Shown: positions 54,961 to 64,000 of the stretch, one piece after another
Layout: every line of letters begins with the position of its first letter
How positions within the stretch are numbered: position 1 is the stretch's first letter
DNA from: Streptomyces sp. PKU-EA00015
GTDB taxonomy: Bacteria; Actinomycetota; Actinomycetes; Streptomycetales; Streptomycetaceae
DNA: 64,000 nt
NCBI RefSeq assembly: GCF_013387495.1
Contig: NZ_JABZEE010000011.1
Coordinates: forward strand, 1 to 64,000
Reading direction: 5' to 3'
Translations under genes and position numbers: made by a program
Notes under the pieces: model-generated
Database searches by the model: none
What the model was told of the DNA's origin: nothing
What the model saw: only the letters and a program-made list of their open reading frames with translations

Positions 54961-56472
54961 TCAGTACGAGAAGGCCATCGGCCGGTCGGCGTCACGGTCG
55001 TGGCCGCCGATCCGGGTGGGCGGGTTGAGGTCGGCCTCCGTCAGTTCGGGCGGACCCGCCTTGACGTACTTCACGAGCAGCTTGACCTCGATCACGGCGA
55101 GCACCGCGTAGAGCAGGGTGAAGACGGTCATCGAGGTGATGACCTCCGCCTGGGACACACCGGGGGAGACCGCGTCCCGGGTCTGCATCACGCCGTAGAC
55201 GACCCAGGGCTGCCGGCCCATCTCGGTGAAGATCCAGCCCCAGGAGTTGGCGATCAGCGGGAACGCCATCGTCCAGAGCGCCAGGAGCCAGTACAGCCGG
55301 GTGAGCCTTGTCCCGAGCGGCTTTCGCAGGAGTACCAGGTGCGGCACCTCGTCCTCGCCGGTCCGCAGGGCGGTCGGCAGCAGGAACTTCTTCCGTGTGA
55401 GCCACAGGCCCAGCAGGCCGAGGGAGAAGGAGGCCATACCGAAGCCGATCATCCAGCGAAAGCCCCAGTAGGCGACCGGGACGATGGGCTTGTAGTCACC
55501 GGGGCCGAACTTCTCCTGCAGCGCCTTGTTGGTGTCGTTGATGCCGGGCACGTACGAGTCGAAGTCGCTGTGGGCGAGGAAGGACAGCAGCCCGGGGATC
55601 TCCAGGGCGACCTTGTTGTGCCCCTTGTCGACGTCTCCGTAGGCGAACACGGAGAAGGGCGCCGGCTCCTCGCCGTCCCACAGTGCCTCGGCAGCGGCCA
55701 TCTTCATCGGCTGCTGCTCGTACATGACCTTGCCGAGGGTGTCCCCGCTGACCGCGGTGAGCAGGCCGCCGACCGCCAGGGTGACCAGGCCGAGCCGGAG
55801 CGAGGACCGCATCACCGGGATGTGCTTCTTGCGCATCAGGTGGAAGGCGGCGATGCCGACCATGAAGGCGCCGCCCGTCAGGAAGGCCGCCGAGAAGCTG
55901 TGGAAGACCTGGTTGAGCGTGGTGTTCTGGGTCAGGACCGCCCAGAAGTCGGTCAGCTCGGCGCGGCCCTTCTCCTCGTTGATCCGGTAGCCGACGGGGT
56001 GCTGCATCCAGGAGTTGGCCGCGAGGATGAAGTACGCCGACAGCAGCGTGCCGATCGAGACCATCCAGATGCAGGCCAGATGGATCTTCTTGGGCAGCTT
56101 GTCCCATCCGAAGATCCACAGGCCGATGAACGTCGACTCGAAGAAGAACGCGATCAGTGCCTCGAAGGCGAGCGGCGCACCGAAGATGTCCCCGACGAAG
56201 CGCGAGTAGTCGGACCAGTTCATGCCGAACTGGAACTCCTGCACGATCCCCGTCACCACGCCCATGGCGATGTTGATCAGGAACAGCTTGCCCCAGAACT
56301 TGGTGGCCCTGAGGTACTTCTCCTTCTCCGTCCGCACCCAGGCCGTCTGCAGTCCGGCCGTGAGCGCGGCGAGCGAGATCGTCAGGGGCACGAAGAGGAA
56401 GTGGTAGACGGTGGTGATGCCGAACTGCCAGCGCGCCAAGGTCTCGGGCGCCAGCGCCAGGTTCAGGTCCAC
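54961..56472 (-). CDS. cydA: Cytochrome bd oxidase subunit I
   Basis: 503 residues. Haem ligand His in TTVYHFLFVPL (near 22), NWSDYSRFVGDIFGAPLAFE and GRQPWVVYGVMQT are family landmarks; the quinol loop is short. GTG 56472 is chosen because AAGGAG lies seven bases before it and homologous sequence starts there. First gene of cydA-cydB-cydCD, with a perfect Rex operator 79-94 bases upstream, so transcription should rise when the NADH/NAD ratio is high. Confidence 0.96.
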   Translation of the reverse strand: MDLNLALAPETLARWQFGITTVYHFLFVPLTISLAALTAGLQTAWVRTEKEKYLRATKFWGKLFLINIAMGVVTGIVQEFQFGMNWSDYSRFVGDIFGAPLAFEALIAFFFESTFIGLWIFGWDKLPKKIHLACIWMVSIGTLLSAYFILAANSWMQHPVGYRINEEKGRAELTDFWAVLTQNTTLNQVFHSFSAAFLTGGAFMVGIAAFHLMRKKHIPVMRSSLRLGLVTLAVGGLLTAVSGDTLGKVMYEQQPMKMAAAEALWDGEEPAPFSVFAYGDVDKGHNKVALEIPGLLSFLAHSDFDSYVPGINDTNKALQEKFGPGDYKPIVPVAYWGFRWMIGFGMASFSLGLLGLWLTRKKFLLPTALRTGEDEVPHLVLLRKPLGTRLTRLYWLLALWTMAFPLIANSWGWIFTEMGRQPWVVYGVMQTRDAVSPGVSQAEVITSMTVFTLLYAVLAVIEVKLLVKYVKAGPPELTEADLNPPTRIGGHDRDADRPMAFSY

Positions 56473-56550
56473 GTCGTCTCTCCTTACATCGGCGTGGTCA
56501 CCGCGGTCGCCCACCCATTCCCTTCCATACGGGATCAAGAAGGGCGAGCT

Positions 56551-56566
56551 TGTGAACGCGTTCACA
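56551..56566. promoter_or_regulatory. Rex operator (ROP) of the cyd operon
   Basis: TGTGAACGCGTTCACA is a perfect 16-bp palindrome and equals the redox-repressor Rex site I recall from the S. coelicolor cyd promoter. Rex leaves the site when NADH accumulates. A half-site TTCACA repeats just downstream. Confidence 0.9.
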
Positions 56567-56665
56567 TTCACAAGCATTATGGCTCAAACGAAATCCGTAG
56601 CGCCTACCGGGGGTCCCCTTAAGGGCCTCTTCCCGAAATTTTCAACATATTGTTGAATCCTGGGC

Positions 56666-57076
56666 ATGCAGATACGCATCTCCTGGCCCACCGGACAGCT
56701 GACCGCCACGATCGACGAAACCCCCACGAGCAAGGCGCTCATGGGGGTTCTGCCGTTCTCCGCGACCGCGCGGACCTGGGGAGAGGAGGTCTACTTCGAG
56801 ACCCCCGTCTCCCCCGCCCCGGAACCGGACGCGCGCCAGGTCGTCGAACCGGGCACGGTCGCGTTCTGGACCGACGGCGACGCCCTGGCTCTGCCCTACG
56901 GTCCGACGCCCATCTCCCGGGGCTGGGGGTCCCCCCGAACGGAGTTCGGGGGAGAGTGCCGTCTCGCGAGCCCGTGCAATGTCCTCGGCCGCATCGACGG
57001 CGACCCGCGCCGGCTCGCGTCAGTCCGCGACGGCGACCCGATCCGGGTGGAACATGTCGCGACCGACCGGGCCTGA
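56666..57076 (+). CDS. Cyclophilin-like fold protein with a palindromic in-frame insert
   Basis: 136 residues of the bacterial cyclophilin-like family (MQIRISWPTGQLTATIDETPTSKAL, WGEEVYFETP, PGTVAFWTDGDALALPYGPTPIS). Function unknown; the fold resembles cyclophilins without proline-isomerase residues. Between PISRG and ECRLASPCNVLG, where I expect direct continuation, lies a 12-residue stretch (GWGSPRTEFGGE) encoded by a GC-rich palindrome (56932-56952), so a small repeat element appears inserted without breaking the frame. Confidence 0.82.
   Translation: MQIRISWPTGQLTATIDETPTSKALMGVLPFSATARTWGEEVYFETPVSPAPEPDARQVVEPGTVAFWTDGDALALPYGPTPISRGWGSPRTEFGGECRLASPCNVLGRIDGDPRRLASVRDGDPIRVEHVATDRA
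56921..56955. repeat. Palindromic repeat insert in coding sequence
   Basis: CCCCCGAAC (56932-56940) pairs with GTTCGGGGG (56944-56952); GGGGGTCCCCCC overlaps it. Such elements are familiar between Streptomyces genes; here one sits inside a gene. Confidence 0.6.
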
Positions 57077-57079
57077 CGC

Positions 57080-58159
57080 CTAGAGGGACGCGCGGAAGGT
57101 CTCGGCGGTGTGCAGGAACAGGTCGTTGGCCTCGTCCTCGCCGATCGTCACGCGCACGCCCTCGCCCGCGAACGGCCGCACGACGACGCCCGCCTTCTCG
57201 CAGGCGGCCGCGAAGTCGAGCGTGCGCTCGCCGAGCCGCAGCCAGACGAAGTTGGCCTGCGTCTCCGGGACCGTCCAGCCCTGCTTCACCAGCGCCTCGT
57301 GCACGCGGATGCGCTCGCACACCAGCGAGCCGACCCGTCCCAGCAGCTCGTCCTCCGCCTGCAGCGAGGCGACCGCCGCGTCCTGCGCGAGCTGCGAGAC
57401 GCCGAACGGCACCGCCGTCTTGCGCAGGGCGGCGGCCACCGGCTCGTGGGCGATCGCGAAGCCGACCCGCAGCCCGGCGAGACCGTACGCCTTGGAGAAC
57501 GTGCGCAGCACCGCCACATTGGGGCGGTCGCGGTAGATCTCGATGCCGTCCGGGACGTCCGCGTCGCGGATGAACTCGCGGTACGCCTCGTCCAGCACGA
57601 CCAGCACGTCCGAGGGCACCCGGTCCAGGAAGCGCTCCAGCTCGGCCCGGCGCACCACGGTGCCGGTCGGGTTGTTGGGGTTGCAGACGAAGATCAGCCG
57701 GGTCCGGTCGGTGATCGCGTCCGCCATCGCGTCCAGATCGTGCACCTCACCCGAGGTCAGCGGCACCTGCACGGACGTCGCACCGCTGATCTGCGTGATG
57801 ATCGGGTACGCCTCGAAGGAGCGCCAGGCGTAGATCACCTCGTCGCCGGGGCCCGAGGTGGACTGCAGCAGCGACTGCGCGACGCCCACCGACCCGGTGC
57901 CGGTGGCCAGGTGCGTGGCGGGGACCCCGAACCGCTCGGCCAGCTCACCGATCAGACCGGTACAGGCCATGTCGGGGTAGCGGTTGAAGTTCCGCGCCGC
58001 GGCCAGGGCGCTCTCCATGACGCCGGGCAGCGGCGGGTACGGGTTCTCGTTGGAGGAGAGCTTGAAGGCGACCGGGCCGTCGGCCGCCGCCGGCTTGCCG
58101 GGCTTGTATGTGGGGATGCCGTCCAGCTCGGCGCGCAGCTTGGGGCTCGTCTCGCTCAC
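57080..58159 (-). CDS. hisC: Histidinol-phosphate aminotransferase
   Basis: 359 residues, class I/II PLP aminotransferase of histidine synthesis (imidazole-acetol phosphate plus glutamate to histidinol phosphate). [11 protein letters not shown] opens the domain, the PLP Lys lies in [15 protein letters not shown] (near 229), and the phosphate-binding Arg in RVGFA. It is outside a his operon here. GTG 58159 follows GAGGAGGA by seven bases. Some Streptomyces paralogues prefer phenylalanine, so specificity is likely but not proven. Confidence 0.92.
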   Translation of the reverse strand: MSETSPKLRAELDGIPTYKPGKPAAADGPVAFKLSSNENPYPPLPGVMESALAAARNFNRYPDMACTGLIGELAERFGVPATHLATGTGSVGVAQSLLQSTSGPGDEVIYAWRSFEAYPIITQISGATSVQVPLTSGEVHDLDAMADAITDRTRLIFVCNPNNPTGTVVRRAELERFLDRVPSDVLVVLDEAYREFIRDADVPDGIEIYRDRPNVAVLRTFSKAYGLAGLRVGFAIAHEPVAAALRKTAVPFGVSQLAQDAAVASLQAEDELLGRVGSLVCERIRVHEALVKQGWTVPETQANFVWLRLGERTLDFAAACEKAGVVVRPFAGEGVRVTIGEDEANDLFLHTAETFRASL

Positions 58160-58411
58160 CGCAGGTCCTCCTCGATCATGCATGTTCGGTACCGCTCACC
58201 AATACTCCTCACCTTATGAGGATTCCTGGCTGCTGCGAATGGCCGCAGGCGAGGAAAAGGGGGGAGCGCGCCACCCTGGCGCACGCCGGTAGCTCACGCC
58301 GTGGCGCGCATCCCTCGTAGTGGTGAGTTGAGACCTCTTCGCAACCTGGGCCCCTCAACAGGCCCATGCGGCCGGATACCCGACACATTGAGCCACTCGC
58401 CTCCAACTCCC
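58160..58411. other. hisC-LacI divergent intergenic region
   Basis: No gene visible. It contains GC-rich imperfect repeats around 58270-58310 (GGCGCAC/GGCGCGC) of unknown meaning. Confidence 0.4.
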
Positions 58412-58439
58412 TTGATATTCATTGAATTTGAGCTCTAAT
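58412..58439 (+). promoter_or_regulatory. Candidate promoter of the LacI-type regulator
   Basis: TTGATA (58412-58417) and TCTAAT (58434-58439) with 16 bases between them are good -35/-10 boxes in an AT-rich pocket. The spacer includes the palindrome ATTCATTGAAT, a possible autoregulatory operator. Confidence 0.45.
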
Positions 58440-58519
58440 GATCATGCAAAAACGTGCCTGTCAACGCCTGCATATGCGACCGGCCAGACCCACCGTGCGA
58501 GCCCTACTATCGGCTCGCC

Positions 58520-59632
58520 ATGACAGCAGCAGGGAAGCACCAGGTGAGCCGGACGGACACATCCCGCCGGGGCAGCCGGCAAGGCCGGGCGGGCATCCGG
58601 GACGTCGCCGCCGCAGCCGGAGTCTCCATCACAACTGTCTCCGACGCGCTCAACGGCAAGGGGAGGCTCCCGGACGCCACCCGTCGGCACGTCCGCGAGG
58701 TCGCCGACCGGCTGGGCTACCGCCCTTCCGCCGCGGCCCGCACACTCAGAACCGGGAAATCGGGCTTAATCGGCCTGACCGTGACGACCTACGGGGATGA
58801 ACCTTTCACCTTCACGGAATTCGCGTACTTCGCGGAGATGGCCAGAGCCGCCACGTCCGCCGCACTCGCCCGCGGCTACGCGCTCGTCATTCTCCCCGCC
58901 ACCTCACGCCACGACGTCTGGTCGAACGTCGCCCTCGACGGCACCGTCGTCATCGACCCCTCCGACCACGACCCCGTCGTGACCGAGCTGGCCCGCCAGG
59001 GTCTGCCCGTCGTCTCCGACGGCCGCCCGGCCGGCACGCTCCCGGTCACCGCCTGGGTCGACAACGACCACGAAGCCGCCGTACTCGGCCTGCTCGACCA
59101 CCTCGCCGCCGCCGGCGCCCGCCGGATCGGCCTGCTCACGGGCACCACCACCGACACCTACACCCGGCTGTCGACCACCGCGTACCTCGACTGGTGCCAA
59201 CGCGTCGGCCAGGACCCGGTCTACGAGTCCTACCCGGCGCACGACCCCTGCGCGGGCGCCGTCGCCGCCGACCGGCTGCTCGCCCGGCCGGACCGGCCCG
59301 ACGCCGTCTACGGTCTCTTCGACCCCAATGGAACCGACCTGCTGGCCGCGGCCAGGCGGTACGGCCTGCGCGTCCCCGACGACCTGCTGCTCGTGTGCTG
59401 CAGCGAGTCGACCGTGTACGCGACCACCGAGCCGCCGATCACGACGCTGTCGCTCAAGCCCCGCCGGATCGGCACGGCCGTGGTCCAGCTGCTGATCGAC
59501 GCCATCGAGGGGATCGACGAGGACCGGCCGGTCGAGCAGGTGATACCGACCGAACTGATCGTCAGGACGTCCTCGCAGCGCCGCCCCCCGCGCACCACGG
59601 TGAGCGCGCCACGGGCCCCGGCGAAGGACTAG
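58520..59632 (+). CDS. LacI-family transcriptional regulator with a TTA codon
   Basis: 370 residues. The LacI helix-turn-helix lies at about 24-50 (GIRDVAAAAGVSITTVSDALNGKG) with the hinge helix RPSAAARTLRTGKSG, followed by a periplasmic-binding-type ligand domain. It should repress sugar or small-molecule genes; the ligand is unknown and no transport genes are adjacent. ATG 58520; an upstream frame is unlikely. Codon 83 is TTA (58766-58768), a bldA-dependence mark in Streptomyces. Confidence 0.9.
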   Translation: MTAAGKHQVSRTDTSRRGSRQGRAGIRDVAAAAGVSITTVSDALNGKGRLPDATRRHVREVADRLGYRPSAAARTLRTGKSGLIGLTVTTYGDEPFTFTEFAYFAEMARAATSAALARGYALVILPATSRHDVWSNVALDGTVVIDPSDHDPVVTELARQGLPVVSDGRPAGTLPVTAWVDNDHEAAVLGLLDHLAAAGARRIGLLTGTTTDTYTRLSTTAYLDWCQRVGQDPVYESYPAHDPCAGAVAADRLLARPDRPDAVYGLFDPNGTDLLAAARRYGLRVPDDLLLVCCSESTVYATTEPPITTLSLKPRRIGTAVVQLLIDAIEGIDEDRPVEQVIPTELIVRTSSQRRPPRTTVSAPRAPAKD

Positions 59633-59805
59633 ACCAACCCAATTCGGGGCGAAAGGGCCGATGAACCAGGAGGTGCGGAAGGATTCACCACCCCTGGTGC
59701 GTCACACACCGCCGGGCTCATTCCTATGATGGGCGAACGACACCGCGGACCACCCCGACCAGGCTGGGCCGAGAGGTGAACGGCGCGACGGTGGTGGAGG
59801 GGTCG

Positions 59806-60888
59806 ATGACTCAGGGGGCCGGTCAAGGACCCGTGGTGCGGACGGCAACGCTGCGCGATTTCCGCGTACCGCCGTACGCGCAGGTTCCCGTGCAGTCGCA
59901 GTCCGTGGACCCCGGCCACGCGGGCCACCCCGGCAACGCGTTCCCCGAGGGCGAGCCGCCGGAGGGCTACACCCCCACCGCGCGCGACCTTCCCGTGATC
60001 ACCCGCGGCGGACCGGGCGACACCGTCCAGGTGCAGGTCTCCGTGGACGACCGGCCTGCGCCCGACGGTCTCGGCCCGCTCTACGTCGTCGGCGACGTCC
60101 ACGGCTACCTCGACGAACTCGTCGCCGCCCTCGCCGACAAGGGCCTCATCGACTCCGAGGGCCGCTGGTCCGCGGGCAACGCCCGGCTCTGGTTCCTCGG
60201 CGACTTCACCGACCGCGGTCCCGACGGCATCGGCGTCATCGACCTGGTCATGCGGCTCTCCGCAGAGGCCGCGGCCGCCGGCGGCTACTGCAAGGCGCTC
60301 ATGGGCAACCACGAGCTGCTGCTGATCGGCGCCAAGCGCTTCGGGGACACGCCCGTCAACTCCGGTGCGGGCACCGCCACCTTCCAGGCGGCCTGGCTGC
60401 TCAACGGCGGCCAGAAGTACGACATGGACCGGCTGCAGGAGGTCCACCTGCAGTGGATGGCCCGGCTCGACGCCATCGTGGAGGAGGACAGCCATCTGCT
60501 GCTCCACTCCGACACCACCGCCTACCTCGAATACGGCTCGACCATCGAGGACGTCAACGACGCGGTGCACGCGATCCTCACCCGTAATGACGCCGATGAG
60601 TGCTGGGACCTGTTCCGCAAGTTCACCAAGCGCTTCGCCTTCCGCGACGAAGGCGGCCCGCAGGCCGTGCGCGAGCTGCTGTCCGCGTACGGCGGCACGC
60701 GCGTGGTGCACGGCCACAGCCCGATCCCGTACCTCCTCGGCGAGGTCGGCACCGAGGACGGCGAGGACGGCGAGCGTCCCGTCGTCGAGGGCCCCCATGT
60801 GTACGCGGACAATCTGGCCATCGCCATGGACGGCGGAGTGACCATGGCCGGAAAGCTTCTTGTCCAGCAACTCCCGCTGCGGGGCTGA
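59806..60888 (+). CDS. Metallophosphoesterase
   Basis: About 360 residues from ATG 59806 (GGAGGGG upstream); GTG 59776 is an alternative. Metal-binding motifs in order: VVGDVHGYLDE (near 98), FLGDFTDRG (near 126), MGNHE (near 167) and VHGHS (near 300), the calcineurin-like phosphoesterase set. The N-terminal ~85 residues are Pro/Gln-rich and disordered-looking. It hydrolyses a phosphomono- or diester; diadenosine-polyphosphate or protein phosphatase roles are possible. A TATGAT box lies at 59725-59730. Confidence 0.9.
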   Translation: MTQGAGQGPVVRTATLRDFRVPPYAQVPVQSQSVDPGHAGHPGNAFPEGEPPEGYTPTARDLPVITRGGPGDTVQVQVSVDDRPAPDGLGPLYVVGDVHGYLDELVAALADKGLIDSEGRWSAGNARLWFLGDFTDRGPDGIGVIDLVMRLSAEAAAAGGYCKALMGNHELLLIGAKRFGDTPVNSGAGTATFQAAWLLNGGQKYDMDRLQEVHLQWMARLDAIVEEDSHLLLHSDTTAYLEYGSTIEDVNDAVHAILTRNDADECWDLFRKFTKRFAFRDEGGPQAVRELLSAYGGTRVVHGHSPIPYLLGEVGTEDGEDGERPVVEGPHVYADNLAIAMDGGVTMAGKLLVQQLPLRG

Positions 60889-60922
60889 CCGGGGCGGCGG
60901 CCTGCGATTTACGGAAACCCCC

Positions 60923-60952
60923 TGTCACGCCGTGCCGTAACCGCTCTACCAT
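60923..60952 (+). promoter_or_regulatory. Candidate promoter of the membrane-protein gene
   Basis: TGTCAC (60923-60928) and TACCAT (60947-60952) spaced by 18 bases, about 85 bases before the start codon. Confidence 0.35.
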
Positions 60953-61036
60953 CGGCTTATCCGTAGCAGGCTCTCCTCCGTTTCCGCCCAACTGCCCGGC
61001 ACACACGGGCGATCCGGCCCTACGGAGCATCGGGGG

Positions 61037-61861
61037 ATGCACATGAACAGCGCTCCGCACCTGCTGAACGAGGACCGTGCCGCGTACGAGCGGGTCCTCG
61101 ACGGCGCACTGCGCGACGCCCGCGAACGTCCGGATCCGGCCGCCGTGCGAGCGGGCCTGAGCACCGAACAGCTGCGCACCATGGCCCTGAACGCGACGGC
61201 GCTGATCACCGCCTCGGCCGCCGCCGAGTACGAGCACTATGTGAAGGTCCGCGCGGAGACGCGCGCGCCGGCCGCCGCTTCGGTGGACGGCTCCCGACGT
61301 ACCGCCCCGGCCGGTGAGGCGGCCGAGACCGGTGCCGGATTCGCGGCCGTCATCGCCGTTCTGGCGCCGCTCCTCGCGGGCACGGCGGCCGCGATCTTCC
61401 TGATCGTCGGCTACATCCTCAAGATGCTGAGCCCCACCCCGTCCTTCGCCGACACCCTGGTCTTCACCGGCTGGGTCTTCGGGGCGCTCATGGCCGCCGC
61501 CATCCTGGTGGCGGCCGTCGCACTGCTGATCACGGCCCTGCGCAACGGCGCCAGCCACGTCGCGGACGGGCGGCGGGAGGACGAGCTGCCGGACGAGGTC
61601 CGGCTGGCCAAGGAGGCCTGGTGCGAGGCCCTGCTGGAGCGGGGCATCATGCCCTTCCTCCGCGCGGCCCTAGCCGACCCCGCCGCCACGGCGTCCCCCG
61701 CCGATCCCCCGCACCGCGCGAACCGCATCCCCAAGGTCGGCTACAGCGGGCCGGACTTCTCCAGTCCGGCCGAGGGCCGGGTCGCGGGCCGGCGTCCGAC
61801 CTACACCAGCCCGGACTTCTCCAGCCCCGACTTCGGCGGCCCGGAGCACCAGCCGGACTGA
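61037..61861 (+). CDS. Hypothetical transmembrane protein
   Basis: 274 residues (272 if ATG 61043 is used). A helical N-terminal half with an SxEQLRTMALNATALITASAA segment precedes two membrane helices (about 97-124 and 136-163); the C-terminal cytoplasmic part ends in repeated SPDFSSP/SGPDFSSP motifs. Family not recognised. The two-helix plan with soluble ends suggests a membrane-associated scaffold, which is inference. Confidence 0.78.
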   Translation: MHMNSAPHLLNEDRAAYERVLDGALRDARERPDPAAVRAGLSTEQLRTMALNATALITASAAAEYEHYVKVRAETRAPAAASVDGSRRTAPAGEAAETGAGFAAVIAVLAPLLAGTAAAIFLIVGYILKMLSPTPSFADTLVFTGWVFGALMAAAILVAAVALLITALRNGASHVADGRREDELPDEVRLAKEAWCEALLERGIMPFLRAALADPAATASPADPPHRANRIPKVGYSGPDFSSPAEGRVAGRRPTYTSPDFSSPDFGGPEHQPD

Positions 61862-62069
61862 CCGCCGACGCGCCGAGCGGTCACAGCCGCCGTACGACCT
61901 GGATCTCCGCCCGCTCCACCGACCTCCGCCCGATGCTGGTGCACGAGGGCCGGACGGAACGGGGCCGGCGCCTGCGCAGCCCAGCGCTGCACCCGATCCG
62001 GGCACGGGGCGATGCAGGGAGGGCGTCCTCCCGCGGACGGGCGGGAGGACGCCGGGCCGTGACCGTGCG

Positions 62070-63960
<1,891 letters not shown>

Positions 63961-64000
63961 GTGTGCAAAGGTGACACCACGCTAGCGTCATGTCTGGCGC

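Noticed and set aside
54415..56622. Plus-strand frame opposite cydB-cydA
   Set aside because: Asp/Glu/Arg-rich antisense noise against two well-supported membrane proteins.

Overview
The window is a very GC-rich actinobacterial chromosome segment, almost certainly Streptomyces: GTG/ATG starts with GGAGG-type ribosome sites, 4-bp ATGA/GTGA overlaps, near absence of TTA codons, and a gene set (cydA-cydB-cydCD, serS, pheA, hisC, thiC, copper genes, SEC-C protein) that I recall as Streptomyces core. A perfect parS palindrome at the start of cydCD and several DnaA boxes suggest the segment lies in the oriC half of the chromosome. Everything here was read by eye; no database search was run.

Layout. 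1-6805: end of a receiver-domain protein, an acyl-CoA ligase, a SigE-family sigma factor, and a tightly coupled three-gene set (MaoC-DUF35, MaoC, thiolase-like) that matches the chsH2-chsH1-ltp2 order of steroid side-chain degradation. 7225-10116: a primase-polymerase preceded by a LexA-like box, a sortase-anchored coiled-coil surface protein, a small unknown. 10178-17557: a ~7.3-kb integrative element inserted in a tRNA-Ser(UGA) gene, flanked by 58-bp direct repeats. It carries a secreted 12-repeat Kelch protein, a small unknown ORF, an SF3-like ATPase, a dense TGCGTCA/TGACGCA repeat array, an AlpA-type excisionase and a tyrosine integrase split by an in-frame TAA. I see no transfer gene, so it looks like a non-conjugative, decaying, satellite-like element.

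17666-37586: HtrA-like protease, glycerophosphodiesterase, anti-sigma-type ATPases, SEC-C protein, a second primase-polymerase relative that has lost its catalytic motifs, a PP2C relative with a TTA codon, aminopeptidase P, then a copper/haem export-side cluster (membrane protein, YcnI, Sco1, PCuAC, CopC-CopD, DyP peroxidase), pheA, serS and a HAD phosphatase. 37590-48678: tRNA-Ser(GCU), an F420/NADP-type reductase, an antirepressor-like protein, a four-gene ABC-2 export operon, an alpha/beta-hydrolase-SDR fusion followed by a wrecked MerR gene, kptA, a luciferase-like oxidoreductase, a HAD phosphatase. 48727-64000: M23 peptidase, a histidine-kinase remnant, cydCD-cydB-cydA under a perfect Rex operator, a cyclophilin-fold protein with a palindromic in-frame insert, hisC, a LacI regulator with a TTA codon, a metallophosphoesterase, a membrane protein, and thiC with its TPP riboswitch.

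The most unusual parts are the tRNA-Ser element (repeat array, Kelch cargo, apparent inactivating lesions), the pair of active/degenerate primase-polymerases, and two recently broken regulators (MerR, histidine kinase).
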